64,000 bases of DNA, from contig NC_079422.1 of assembly GCF_026213295.1 (NCBI RefSeq), positions 26,926,206-26,990,205 on the forward strand, written 5' to 3'. Below are positions 1-33,547 of the stretch, one piece after another. This DNA comes from Gadus chalcogrammus. Taxonomy: Eukaryota > Chordata > Actinopteri > Gadiformes > Gadidae. The position numbers were made by a program, and so were the translations under genes. Under the pieces are notes generated by a model that was given only the letters and a program-made list of their open reading frames with translations, was not told the origin of the DNA and made no database searches. Position 1 is the stretch's first letter. Every line of letters begins with the position of its first letter.

Positions 1-501
1 ATTCCAGACCCACAATGCAGTGCAGGTACGCCTCTCCCAGCGGGACAACAGTTTAAATCATTAATGTTTGTTGTTTGTTCTTGTATTGTTTCTGTACTTA
101 TATTATAGTTAATTTAATTTATGATATACTATTTTTCTTTTTACTTTTGTTGAATTTTCATGTTTTTCTTGCTGGGTATAAAGTTGACAACATGCTGTAA
201 TGAAGAGGGGAATCTGATTGGTTCACATTAGTGTCTAATGAACAGTGGATTGTGATTGGTCCACATTAGTGTCTGTAATGAACAGTGGCTTGTGATTGGT
301 CCTCCTCAGCTGGAGCCGGCGGGCCTGCTGACCTGGGTCCTGGCCGGGTCCCTGGGTCTGTCCCTGGTCCTGTCCTTCGTCATCGTCCCGCTGTGCCGCT
401 TCCACCTGAGCCGGGCCTACGGGATGTTCCTGCTGCTGTTCTACGCCGCGTTCCTCACCGTGGCGCTGCTCACCGAGTTCGGGACGATCCACCTGACCTG
501 A
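1..501 (+). CDS. slc8b1: slc8b1 (NCLX) C-terminal exons, partial
   Basis: Last two coding exons of the mitochondrial Na+/Ca2+(Li+) exchanger, which exports Ca2+ from the matrix across the inner membrane. Exon A is 2-25 (base 1 ends the previous codon), reads FQTHNAVQ and ends at a GTACGC donor. Exon B is 310-501, follows a CCTCCTCAG acceptor in phase 0 and stops with TGA at 499-501. The joined tail contains LEPAGLLTWVLAGSLGLSL, a second hydrophobic segment and the end LLTEFGTIHLT. This matches the last two membrane helices and the LLTEFGVIHL-like C-terminus I know from SLC8B1/NCKX6. The catalytic alpha repeats lie upstream of the window. A possible ATTAAA signal is at 929-934. The gene converges on tpcn1, as expected from the human order SLC8B1-TPCN1-IQCD. 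The short intron (26-309) holds a local duplication with the motif TGATTGGTCC. Confidence 0.9.
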
Positions 502-1018
502 GAGCCCGCCTCCTGGGAAGACGACTCACAGCAGAGGCGGAACTCACCGGAGCGTCTTCACCGAGCAGGGCTTCAGACGGCAGCGCGGATACCGTTTGTT
601 GGGAGAATCCCCCGCTCTAAACCCGGGTCTGAACCGGCATCGTCTTCACCTTCATCAGGACTCTGTGGCCTCAACGATGACACTTAGGGCATTTCAGGGT
701 TTGTGGCTCAAACCCACGTCGCCTCAATGTACTGAGACCAAAGAAAAGCACCTTCTTGGACAAACGTCTCAGGGAAATTATATTTTTTTAATCGATTTTA
801 TTTGGAATGTATTGTAAATTAATGTGTACAAAAAGTGTTATCCTTATCGACCATCAGGGATAGTTTTATACCTCAACGTTTTAAAACATTATTTTGGTTA
901 CGTGAGCAGATTTGGTATTTGTGGAAGCATTAAATATTTTACTTGTAATGGTTTTAATTTATTGTGTATGATTAGTAGAGGGTAAAAGTTGCACAGATTC
1001 ACATGACAAATGGAACAG

Positions 1019-1024
1019 TTTATT
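1019..1024 (-). terminator. Probable polyadenylation signal of tpcn1
   Basis: TTTATT on the + strand reads AATAAA on the tpcn1 strand, about 1.27 kb after the tpcn1 stop. No other gene competes for it. The converging slc8b1 candidate signal (929-934) lies about 90 bases away, so the two 3' ends would nearly touch. Transcript ends are inferred, not seen. Confidence 0.5.
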
Positions 1025-1247
1025 AAAATCGTTCTGCTGTATTCGGTCGGTCAAATACATTCTAATACACATACAGAAGAACAGGTTTATACAAAAGTAA
1101 AATAGTCTCTTTAGTGTTCAGAGATCTAGGATGAGGCACCAGCTTAAAATCTGTGATAATGTACAAAGGTGAGAAGGAGTCCGATCATCACAGGGAAACC
1201 AGACAGAGGGAGGACTGCTGCGCACGACATCAACCACCAGCCTGGGA

Positions 1248-1950
1248 GGGATGTGGTCCAGGAGGGACCAGAGTTGGGCCGTGAGCTCCAGGAGGAACCA
1301 GGGTTGGCCCGTGAGCTCCAGGAGGAACCAGGGTTGGGCCGTGAGCTCCAGGAGGAACCAGGGTTGGGCCGTGAGCTCCAGGAGGGACCAGAGTTGGGCC
1401 GTGAGATCCAGGGTGGACCAGAGTTGGACCGTGTGGTCCAGGAGGGACCAGAGTTGGACCGTGAGCTCCAGGAGGGACCAGGGTTTGGCCGTGAGCTCCA
1501 GGAGGGACCAGGGTTTGGCCGTGAGCTCCAGGAGGAACCAGGGTTGGCCCGTGAGCTCCAGGGGGGACCAGAGTCGGGCTGTGAGATCCAGGAGGAACCA
1601 GAGTTGGGCCGTGAGCTCCAGGAGGAACCAGGGTTGGCCCGTGAGATCCAGGGGGGACCAGAGTTGGGCCGTGAGCTCCAGGAGGGACCAGAGTTGGGCC
1701 GTGAGCTCCAGGAGGGACCAGAGTTGGGCCGTGAGCTCCAGGAGGGACCAGAGTCGGGCTGTGAGATCCAGGAGGAACCAGAGTTGGGCCGTGAGCTCCA
1801 GGAGGAACCAGGGTTGGCCCGTGAGATCCAGGGGGGACCAGAGTTGGGCCGTGAGATCCAGGAGGAACCAGAGTTGGGCCGTGAGCTCCAGGAGGAACCA
1901 GGGTTGGCCCGTGAGATCCAGGGGGGACCAGAGTCGGGCTGTGAGCTCAA
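1248..1950. repeat. 30-bp minisatellite in the tpcn1 3' UTR
   Basis: About 23 copies of a 30-base unit containing GTGAGCTCCAGGAGGAACC, with few variants. The unit is a multiple of three, so long frames stay open on both strands; these are artefacts. The array lies between the tpcn1 stop (2293) and its likely polyA signal, so it is probably transcribed in the 3' UTR. Confidence 0.9.
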
Positions 1951-2292
1951 GGGTTCCTCAAACCGGTCCCGACTCTCCCAGGGTTTTCACGAGGAACCCA
2001 GGTTGACTCTTATACAGAGCAGTCCTCCCTTAACTTAGAGGGTTCCCCTTAAACCGACAGGTCAGGGATTAACAGGGATCAGGGGCTATGACATCGCTAA
2101 GGCATTGGGCGGGAGGGGTGTACGGTAACCAGGCGATGGGCGTACACCCCGGCCCCCCCGTAGGGGCGCTGGGGCGCAGACAGGTCCGGGGGTGGGGTTC
2201 AGGAACCGGGCCGTGAGTCTCTGGTGACCGGTCCAGGGGTCCGTCGTGGGGGGGTCCCAGGAGGGGCCTCTGGGAGGCGGGGGCACGGGACC

Positions 2293-16284
<13,992 letters not shown>

Positions 16285-16937
16285 GAACAGCTCAGAGACC
16301 TGTGATCCTCTCCGAGGTCTGCAAGGCGGCAGCGGTCAGTGGGGATCCTTAAGCAGCGACGTCCTCTAAAGCCCCGTCCCAGCCCTGGGAGACATGGCCG
16401 GGGAGTCTGTCACTCACCCGATGGGGTGTCTGACACTCACCCGGTGGGATGACTGTCACTCACACGGTCCGCGGGGAGGCGTGGGCTCAGATGTTAACAC
16501 CGAGGCTGTTGTTGTGTCTGTACCCGGCTAGCAATGCGAACAGCATCGCTTCTAAAAAGCCCCGCGACGATGTCAACAACAAACATCGACATGCAGTCTT
16601 GTGATGTGGTACAAACAAACGGCAATTCACGACATACGACCGGGAAGTGTTTCGCGACATGCCGCGTCGAGATACGGCGGGCGGATGTTTCAAAGTAAAA
16701 GACAGTTTGGTTTCTTAGCAACAGCGATGAAGAAACATCAACAGAAAACGTTTTTCACCAACTGACCCACTGACTCTGCAAAACTAGTTAGTGCAATTAG
16801 TTGGTTAGTGCGTGCAAAGTTTTGGCCCAGAATATCTGACAAGAACTACTGGTTTTAAAAGGTAGGACAGGTTAAAGTTCCCACTACATATAAGCAAAGA
16901 TGACATGTTGTCAAACATTGAATTCACTTATTTAATG

Positions 16938-16981
<44 letters not shown>

Positions 16982-17110
16982 AATATATGTTTAATAATAG
17001 TGTATTCAAACTGACTCTGAAAACATCATGAAGCTAGTAATGTAAAATACTCTTTTATTTTTTTGCTTGTTTATCATTTCACCGTGCCAGCACGTTCAGA
17101 GGTGAAGATC
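16285..17110. promoter_or_regulatory. Shared 5' region of tpcn1 and iqcd
   Basis: The tpcn1 start (-) and iqcd start (+) are 826 bases apart with no other gene, an arrangement expected to act as a bidirectional promoter. The left part (16390-16700) is G/C-rich with several CpGs. An (AT)n microsatellite occupies 16941-16978. No TATA box can be placed with confidence. Non-coding first exons of either gene may lie here. Confidence 0.5.
16710..16722 (+). promoter_or_regulatory. X-box-like RFX site upstream of iqcd
   Basis: GTTTCTTAGCAAC fits the RFX X-box consensus RYYNYY-N(1-3)-RRNRAC with a one-base spacer. It lies about 390 bases upstream of the iqcd start codon. Ciliary genes are commonly controlled by RFX factors, and IQCD/DRC10 is an axonemal protein. 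Function is inferred from the motif only. Confidence 0.4.
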
Positions 17111-17710
17111 ATGTCAGCAGGGCCTGGTCCAGATCCACCATCCAGGCCGATCAGCGAGGAGGCCATGAGGATCCTGGAGCCTTCCCAGAAGAAGCTGCCC
17201 TCCCTGGAGGCCGAGCGCACCGCCGGTGTGATGGCGGACTGCCTCCACCAGGTGGAGCTGCTGGCCATGCTGCCCTCCGTGCTGCAGAACCTGGACCGCC
17301 TGTCTCCCAGCCTGAGCGAGGAGCTCGGCGAGGCTCTGAGCGGGCACCGGCTCACCGTGGAGAGGGTGGACCAGGCGGAGGAGGCGCCGACGGCTGAGCT
17401 GGACAAGGAGTTCCGGTCCTCCTTGAAGAACGTCCTGAGGCTGCTCCGAGACCGCCCCGCCGACCTCAGGGCTGTGAGGGCCGCGGCCGAGGCGGGGGGC
17501 CCGGGGCGGAGCGAGGGCATGCAGGGTCTGATCGGGGGGCTGCAGGGTCTCCACCGGATCCTGGTGCAGCGCCTGCTGACCGGGCCCGGCGAGGAGAGGC
17601 AGCGGGCGCGGTTCCTCCAGGACCTGGCTCAGAGACACGCCAACAACCTGGGCCTGCTGGCCCTGTTGGAGGAAAAGGTGGCGGCCGTCACCCGGGAGAG
17701 AGACGCGGAG
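17111..17710 (+). CDS. iqcd: iqcd (DRC10), first coding exon only
   Basis: IQ domain-containing protein D, subunit 10 of the nexin-dynein regulatory complex of motile cilia and flagella. The start ATG at 17111 opens 200 codons (MSAGPGPDPPSRPISEE...) ending at GAG|GTACGG. Segments match human IQCD in order: KKLPSLEAERTAGVM, LHQVELLAMLPSVLQN, KNVLRLLRDRP, then RFLQDLAQRHANNLGLL and VAAVTRERDAE (human FLQDISRQNSNNQQI and KNRNAE). The coiled coil and the C-terminal IQ calmodulin-binding motif are not in the window. They should follow 3', in the 100-N gap at 17896-17995, because the sequence resumes only with tandem repeats. Head-to-head with tpcn1, as in other vertebrates. Confidence 0.88.
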
Positions 17711-17895
17711 GTACGGCCTACGTCTCACACACCTTTAGCCTCACAGAGAGGGACCAGGGAGGTACGGCCTACATCTCACACGCCTTTAGCCTCACAGAGA
17801 GGGACCAGGGAGGTACGGCCTACATCTCACACGCCTTTAGCCTCACAGAGAGGGACCAGGGAGGTACGGTCCTACATCACACCTTTAGCCTCACA
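17708..17895. repeat. 51-bp minisatellite starting at the iqcd exon 1 donor
   Basis: Copies begin at 17711, 17762, 17813 and 17864, each repeating GAG|GTACGG(C/T)CTACATC. The unit covers the last exon bases and the donor, and the array runs into the N gap. Confidence 0.9.
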
Positions 17896-17995
17896 NNNNN
17901 NNNNNNNNNNNNNNNNNNNNNNNNNNNNNNNNNNNNNNNNNNNNNNNNNNNNNNNNNNNNNNNNNNNNNNNNNNNNNNNNNNNNNNNNNNNNNNN
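17896..17995. other. Assembly gap, 100 N
   Basis: A run of exactly 100 N, the usual placeholder for unknown length. Missing here are at least the 3' exons of iqcd (+) and the 3' exons of tbx5 (-), which converge on this point. Confidence 0.98.
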
Positions 17996-18615
17996 TTAGA
18001 ATAACTTCTAGATGGAGCTGACAGGCTGGTTTAGAATAACTTCTAGATGGAGCTGACAGGCTGGTTTAGAATAACTTCTAGATGGAGCGCAGAGCGGCTG
18101 AAGGAATCCCGTTTGAAAAGGCTCCAGTTCTCAGCTATGAGCTCTGATCACAGCGTCAAGACATAAACAGGCTTGAATTATTTAACTCTATGGAAGGTGA
18201 CCAGGGATGTATTTGATAAACCCAATGGAAGTAACTCTGCAAGTCAGTCAGTCAGTCCGTCAGTGAGTCAGCAAGTCAGTCAGCAAGTCAGTAAGAAAGT
18301 TTGCAAATAAGTCAGTAAGTCAGTACAAAAGTAAATAAGTTAGTAAGTAAGTTAGTCAATAAGTAAGTCAGTAAGAAAGTTAGTAAACAAGTTAGTAAGC
18401 CAGTAAGTCAGTAAGTAATTCAATAAGTGATAAGTAAGTTAGTCAGTCAGTAAGTCTGTAAGAAAGTTAGTAAGTAAGTTAGTAAGTGCGTTAGTAAGTA
18501 AGTTAGTAAGTCAGTCACTAAGTAAGTCACAAAGTCATTCACTAAGTAAGTCAGTCAGTCAGTCAGTCAGTCAGTCAGTCAGTCAGTCAGTCAGTCAGTC
18601 AGTCAGTCAGTAACA
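17996..18615. repeat. 35-bp repeat and AGTCAGTAAGT-type satellite
   Basis: 17996-18095 has about three copies of TTAGAATAACTTCTAGATGG-containing 35-bp units. 18238-18615 is a degenerate array of AGTCAGTA/AGTAAGTT words that becomes a pure (CAGT)n tract from about 18550. Nothing coding seen. Confidence 0.9.
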
Positions 18616-18659
18616 GAGTAGTATCGGAGAAGTTCATCCAAAAGGAGCGACAGGTAGCA

Positions 18660-20250
18660 GCAGGTGAACCAGGAGAGGAGGTGAGAGGAGGTGAGAGGAG
18701 GTGAACCAGGAGAGGAGGTGAGAGGAGATGAGAGGAGGTGGGAGGATGTGAACCAGGAGAGGAGGTGAGAGGAGGTGAGAGGAACCGAGAGGAGGTGAGA
18801 GGAGGTGAGAGGAGGTGAGAGGAGGTGAGAGGAGGTGAACCAGGAGAGGAGGTGAGAGGAGGTGAGAGGAGGTGGGAGGATGTGAACCAGGAGAGGAGGT
18901 GAGAGGAGGTGAGAGGAGGTGAGAGGAGGTGAGAGGAGGTGAGAGGAGGTGGGAGGATGTGAACCAGGAGAGGAGGTGAGAGGAGGTGAGAGGAGGTGAG
19001 AGGAGGTGGGAGGATGTGAACCAGGAGAGGAGGTGAGAGGAGGTGAGAGGAGGTGAGAGGAGGTGAGAGGAGGTGAGAGGAGGTGAACCAGGAGAGGAGG
19101 TGAGAGGAGGTGAGAGGAGGTGGGAGGAGGTGGGAGGATGTGAACCAGGAGAGGAGGTGAGAGGAGGTGAGAGGAGGTGGGAGGATGTGAACCAGGAGAG
19201 GAGGTGAGAGGAGGTGAGAGGAACCGAGAGGAGGTGAGAGGAGGTGAACCAGGAGAGGAGGAGGGAGGAGGTGAACCAGGAGAGGAGGTGAGAGGAGGTG
19301 AGAGGAGGTGAGAGGAGGTGAGAGGAGGTGAACCAGGAGAGGAGGTGAGAGGAGGTGAGAGGAGGTGAGAGGAGGTGAGAGGAGGTGAACCAGGAGAGGA
19401 GGTGAGAGGAGGTGAGAGGAGGTGAGAGGAGGTGAACCAGGAGAGGAGGTGAGAGGAGTTGAGAGGAGGTGAGAGGAGGTGGGAGGATGTGAACCAGGAG
19501 AGGAGGTGAGAGGAGGTGAGAGGAACCGAGAGGAGGTGAGAGGAGGTGAACCAGGAGAGGAGGAGGGAGGAGGTGAGAGGAGGTGAGAGGAGGTGGGATG
19601 AGGTGAACCAGGAGAGGAGGTGAGAGGAGGTGAGAGGAGGTGAGAGGAGGTGAGAGGAGGTGAACCAGGAGAGGAGGTGAGAGGAGGTGAGAGGAGGTGA
19701 GAGGAGGGAGGTGAACCAGGAGAGGAGGTGAGAGGAGGTGAGAGGAGGTGAGAGGAGGTGGGAGGAGGTGGGAGGAGGTGAACCAGGAGAGGAGGAGGGA
19801 GGAGGTGAGAGGAGGTGAGAGGATGTGAGAGGAGGTAAGAGGAGGTGAACCAGGAGTGGAGGTGAACCAGGAGAGGAGGTGGGAGGAGGTGAGAGGAGGT
19901 GAACCAGGAGAGGAGGTGGGAGGAGGTGAGAGGAGGTGAGAGGAGGTGAGAGGAGTTGGGAGGAGGTGAGAGGAGTTGGGAGGAGGTGAGAGGAACCGAG
20001 AGGAGGTGAGAGGAGGTGGGAGAGGAACCGAGAGGATGTGAGAGAATGTGAGAGGAGGTGAACCAGGTTAACCAGGAGGTGAGAGGAGGCGAGAGGAGGT
20101 TGGAGGAGATGGGAGGAGGTGAACCAGGAGAGGAGGTGAGAGGAGGTGGGAGGAGGTCTGAGGAGGTCGGAGGAGGTGAACCAGGTGAACCAGGAGGTGA
20201 GAGGAGGTGGGAGGAGGTGGGAGGAGGTGGGAGGAGGGGAACCAGCTGAA
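18660..20250. repeat. 1.6-kb purine-rich minisatellite (GAGAGGAGGT unit)
   Basis: Ten-base units GAGAGGAGGT with regular interruptions by GAACCAGGAGAGGAGGTGAG. It lies directly beyond the tbx5 exon 20485-20268 donor, so it is tbx5 intron sequence (pyrimidine-rich in the transcript). Long frames through it, such as 18603-20360 on the - strand, are artefacts. Confidence 0.95.
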
Positions 20251-20267
20251 CCAGGACGTGAGCCTAC

Positions 20268-27987
<7,720 letters not shown>

Positions 27988-27991
27988 ATTA

Positions 27992-28123
<132 letters not shown>

Positions 28124-29360
28124 AGTACATTTATCGAGACTTGATACTGAAATGAGTTCAGACTTTCATGTTTAAAGTTCAGCAGTAACTAAATTATATA
28201 TATTATAATGATAGAATAATGCTGCCGTTGTTGAACAGCCCTTGGTCATCTAATGTACAAACAGGCCTTTCGTCATACAGAAAAACGACGATAATTATCG
28301 ACGTTATTAAATCAAATGAGAGAGTTATGGCTGAACGGAGAGCACCGTGGTGCTCGTCTTTGTTCAGCCTGCGGAGGCGCTTCTCCGGCGGCCGGACTGG
28401 CGGCGCCGCGCGGCCCTCAGGACCCTCACCTCCACAACCTCCACCATCACAACGAATCATTTAATAACGAAGGAGTTTAATAAGAGAGTTTAGCCTCAGC
28501 CTTGTTCTTTATTAACTTTTATTGGAGGCTATATAATTTAATTGTAGCCTATATATTTAATATAAAGCAAAGGGTATTTTTCTATTTGCTGTGAATTAAA
28601 TTAAACTAATTATATTAATTTAAGGAAATTATGATTTCGAAACTGAGAGGATGAGATCAGCAGTATGATGAGAAGAGGATCGAGGACGTCAACAGATCCT
28701 TTAGACCTCAGCTTAATGGCGCCATGAGTCCGTTTGAAATCAACCTAAAGTCTCAGACTGGAGTTAACCACCAGTCTGTCCCTGGTCGATGTTATTTATC
28801 CTCCACTAGAACTGTGTTTTATGGAGATATTAGAGACTTTTTTACCCCAAATAAGCCGCTCTATTCTCCCAGAAAAAGCCCGCGCATCCTCCCGATGTTC
28901 CGTCCGAACCGGAACGAAAAATTCTCCGTAAAGATCCAAGATTCAGCTGCTCTCTGTTCCCAATATCTACTGAAAAAAGAATCGCTCTTCGGACCGCTGA
29001 ACGTCCGTAGGCAGGTTCAAAGTCTCCCCAGAACCCGGTCCAGGTCTCCGGCGAGAGACGCGTCTGGCTGGGTCTCCCTATGCGTCGCCCCGGTCTCCCT
29101 GCGCGTCTGGTCCGGTCTCCCTGCGCGTCTGGTCCGGTCTTCCTGCGCGTCTCGTTCGGTCTCCCTGCGCGTCGCGCGTCGCTCCAGTCTGCTGTGTGTT
29201 GATGTTTATCCTCAACCGAGCGACCTGTCTGTCCGTCGACCTGTCTCTCCCGTCCTGTCGCTCCAGTCCGGCCTCTCTCCTCACTTCAGTCGGACTCCTC
29301 AAGATCTCGAACCCAGAGCCGCGATGCCATCTCTCTCTCACATGCGCGCGCGCAAACACA

Positions 29361-29469
<109 letters not shown>

Positions 29470-29590
29470 CCCTTTCTTCTCTCTCGTTTCTGATTGGCCC
29501 TACCCTGCACTATAGTATTTTACACCAATAAAAATTGTGATGCTGACCAATCACAAACAGGTGCGAGCGCACGCAGCAGACACACACACT

Positions 29591-29621
<31 letters not shown>

Positions 29622-30402
29622 ACAAACAAACACACACGGTTGGATGCAATTCTACGTTTACGTGATTAAAATATTGGTAAAGTTCGAAGTCCTTTATATA
29701 TTTTTTTATCTGAACTGGTTCTCTCCCCTCAGACGGAGACCGATGGCCGCGCGCAGTCAGCCGGGGGTGAGAGTTGAGGGGTCACGAGGAGGTAAACACA
29801 CGTCGCCCGGTAGAGCTCGGATCTCTCCGGTACCGCCGAGTATCCGTCTCCTAATTCGGCTTTCGGTTAACCAGTAAACCAGTGCATTAAACCAGCGCAT
29901 TAAACCGGTGCATTAAACCAGTGCAGTGAACCAGTGAATTGAACCAGGGCATTAAACCAGCGCAGCCTTCAGTCACAAGAGCACGATTCAGACCAACGTC
30001 TAAATCTGCATCAAGATCATTAAAAAAAATCTCGGATTATTAATTGATAATAATAGCTGTTGACAACTCGAATAATATGAAATGATACTATATTTAACAT
30101 CCATTGACAATTACATTTTGTCTTGCTAATTCCTGCGCGTAAAAGCCAGTCGGGTCTTGGTGCTCTCGGGTTGTTCTTCAGCAAACACCCCAAAATATTA
30201 GGAACCAAAGGACTTACCTGTTTTAACCTGTTTTTTTAACCGGGATCCGATCAGACCTCCAAGCGTGTCCGATCTCAGGCGGACCTGAGGTCTCTGATAC
30301 GCTGAGGGTTCGACCCGCGGAGCGGCCGTGATGCCGTTTAATGGAGAATGGATTAGAGGATTGGATTGGCAGAGGGCGAGGGCGAGGGCGAGGGAGCGAG
30401 GG

Positions 30403-30438
<36 letters not shown>

Positions 30439-31904
30439 CAAAATGGCATTGTTCACAGGAGTGTGGAACTGAGCGCCACCAAAGGTATGCAGATTTTGAC
30501 GCCAACATTCAATAGGCTATCCTACACACAGTTTAGGTCAAAACGTAGATATTAATCAATTGCACATTGTCACAAGTATCCACTGTCCAGAAATCAGTTA
30601 TCAGTGAAACTGGCAGGCCTCTGGAGTTATTCACTAAAATCAGATGTGAAGTGAATAAATCCACGAGGATCAAACGGATTTTAAACTTCAACCAAAACAC
30701 GTCTCTGCTCTGATAATCATCTTATTAATCAAAAGGTTAAAAAATAAATTTCTTCATCGCCAAAAATACATTGTATCCGTATTAAAATAAATGATGAAAT
30801 AGCAGCCTAAACATAGCCCTAATTGGGCCTACTGAAACCTTGAAACTATTTATTTTAAGATTATACAAATATATTTTGAAATTCTTAAAATGAATAGTGG
30901 CGATATTATTTTAAACTATCAAAAGAAACGAGCGTCTAAAATAGGTAATGTATTCTATCGCGGTGGATCACTGGATCATCCTTCGGGTCTCCAACACGCC
31001 GACATTTCGACTTTTTCGACTAAACGATTAAAAGTTTTTGTCAAGGAGACGAAAAACTTTAGGCCCTATTTTTGTTTACATATATTTTCTGAGTAGGCTA
31101 CATCATTCATTCTTCATTGATAAATATTAAAGTAACATAGGTTTTAGGATTTAGGTCTGAAAGATACATTTATATTGCTGTAGCCTATACAATCACAGAG
31201 TCCAAAGACAGATTCTATATTTATTTAATTCATCATCAGGTTTCCAGCAGATTAACTAAATACCTCCTAGCAGAAGTTAACTAATGACCCTGATGATACT
31301 GTTAATGTTCTAAAACCACATGGACCCAAAGATTCAGATCAGGTTCTAGATCTCAGCAGATAAGATCGGAGGTGAGAAGGTAAGATTGTGAATCTGGACG
31401 TAAACACACTCTGCTTCAAGAGCGTCACATTCTGGACGTCTGCTTTGACATAAAAATACTTTAACCTGCTCACTCAACGGGTCTCTGAGAAAGAAATCAT
31501 TGCTTTCTTTTCTTTGTTCATATCTAAATTATTTATTTTTGTAGGAAAAAAACTCTCTTACATCTAAACTCAATGTTTGTATTATGGGTATTTGCGTTGG
31601 ATTATTCAGATTTCAGCAGGTTAGAGTTTAGACCACAGTGACAGTAAAGCTGATCCCGGCCTCGTTATACACAAACTGTAAACATTAATATTGGACATAT
31701 GTTAATGCTATAGCAATAGGTCCATTGGATGCACAGTACAGCATCTCACTGTAGTTAAAGAACATATTTGAATCATTGAATATTCCTTATGCTTTCATCG
31801 TAATATCAAAGGCTGTATCATCAGGCCGTGTGTAAGATACACTCCTATTCCCCGACATTTCGACTTTACGGACTCAACTTTTGTGGTGGAAAGCGGCAAC
31901 GCCC

Positions 31905-32655
31905 CAGAGGGGGAGGGGAGGGGGAGAGGAGGGGAGGGGGGGAGGGGGGAGGAGGGGGGGAGGAGAGGGGGGGGGGAGAGGAAGGGAGAAGGGTTTAATG
32001 GTACCTGAGCTGGACGGGTGGAGGACTGGAGAGATGGAGAACTTGAGGGTGGAGGACTGGAGAGGTGGAGGACTGGAGAGGTGGAGGACTGGAGAGGTGG
32101 AGGACTAGAGAGGTGGAGGACTAGAGAGGTGGAGGACTGGAGAGGTGGAGGACTGGAGAGGAGGAGGACTAGAGAGGTGGAGGACTAGAGAGGTGGAGGA
32201 CTGGAGAGGTGGAGGACTGGAGAGGTGGAGGACTAGAGAGGTGGAGGACTAGAGAGGTGGAGGACTAGAGAGGTGGAGGACTAGAGAGGTGGAGGACTAG
32301 AGAGGTGGAGGACTGGAGAGGTGGAGGACTAGAGAGGTGGAGGACTAGAGAGGTGGAGGACTAGAGAGGTGGAGGACTAGAGAGGTGGAGGACTAGAGAG
32401 GTGGAGGACTGGAGAGGTGGAGGACTAGAGAGGTGGAGGACTAGAGAGGTGGAGGACTGGAGAGGTGGAGGACTGGAGAGGTGGAGGACTAGAGAGGTGG
32501 AGGACTGGAGAGGTGGAGGACTAGAGGACTGGACTGGAGAGGACTGGAGAGGTGGAGGACTGGAGAGGTGGAGGACTAGAGAGGTGGAGGACTAGAGAGG
32601 TGGAGGACTGGAGAGGTGGAGGACTAGAGAGGTGGAGGACTAGAGAGGTGCATGA
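31905..32655. repeat. GA-rich block and 18-bp minisatellite
   Basis: 31905-31992 is G/A only. 32025-32650 holds about 34 copies of GAGAGGTGGAGGACTAGA with a C/G-type variant (ACTGGA) alternating irregularly. Confidence 0.92.
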
Positions 32656-33209
32656 TGGGTAAAGACTGGATGGTGGAGGGTGGTGGGGGTGGGTGGAGCT
32701 GTAGGGGGGGGGTGCTGCAGGCCTGCTCATTACAGGACCCATCCTGCCTGTAGCTGACTGGCCCCTCTGTTCTCCGTCTGCAGGAAGTGGTGAAGGCCTC
32801 GCAGACCTGGTGCACTCAGCAGGCCTCCAACACACCTCCACGCCCCGCACCGCCCCCCCGCCCTGCACCGCCCCCCCGCCCTACACCGCCTCCACCAGCA
32901 GCACCACCAGGGGAGCCACGCCGCTGTGCACATGTGTGCGTGTTTGTGTGCATGTTTGTGTGCACGTGTGTGTGTCCGTCTGTATATGTATGTGTGTGAT
33001 TGGGTGCAAGTGTATGTGCACTCACATGTGTATTTGTGTGTGTACGTGTGTGTGTGTGTGCTCCCATTTGTGTATGTGTGTGTGCATGTGTTTCTTTACA
33101 TGCGTGTGTGTGTATTTGTATGTGTTTGAATTTGTGTGTATGGGTTTGTGTTTATATGCGTGTATGAGTGTGTGTGGGTGCGTACATGTGGGGGTGTGTT
33201 TGTGTCTTA

Positions 33210-33313
<104 letters not shown>

Positions 33314-33436
33314 CAGTAGAGGGCAAGGTCAACCCATTTCTCTGCAAACAATCACATCACACAGGGCAAAATACATTCCAGCCACCCCCTCCTCCTCCTC
33401 CTCCTCTTCATCAGTGTAACGTGGTCTGATGTTGGA

Positions 33437-33547
<111 letters not shown>

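Noticed and set aside
1144..2038. Proline- or glutamate-rich repeat proteins of 268-289 residues
   Set aside because: The 30-bp unit is divisible by three, so frames stay open by arithmetic; the region is the tpcn1 3' UTR.
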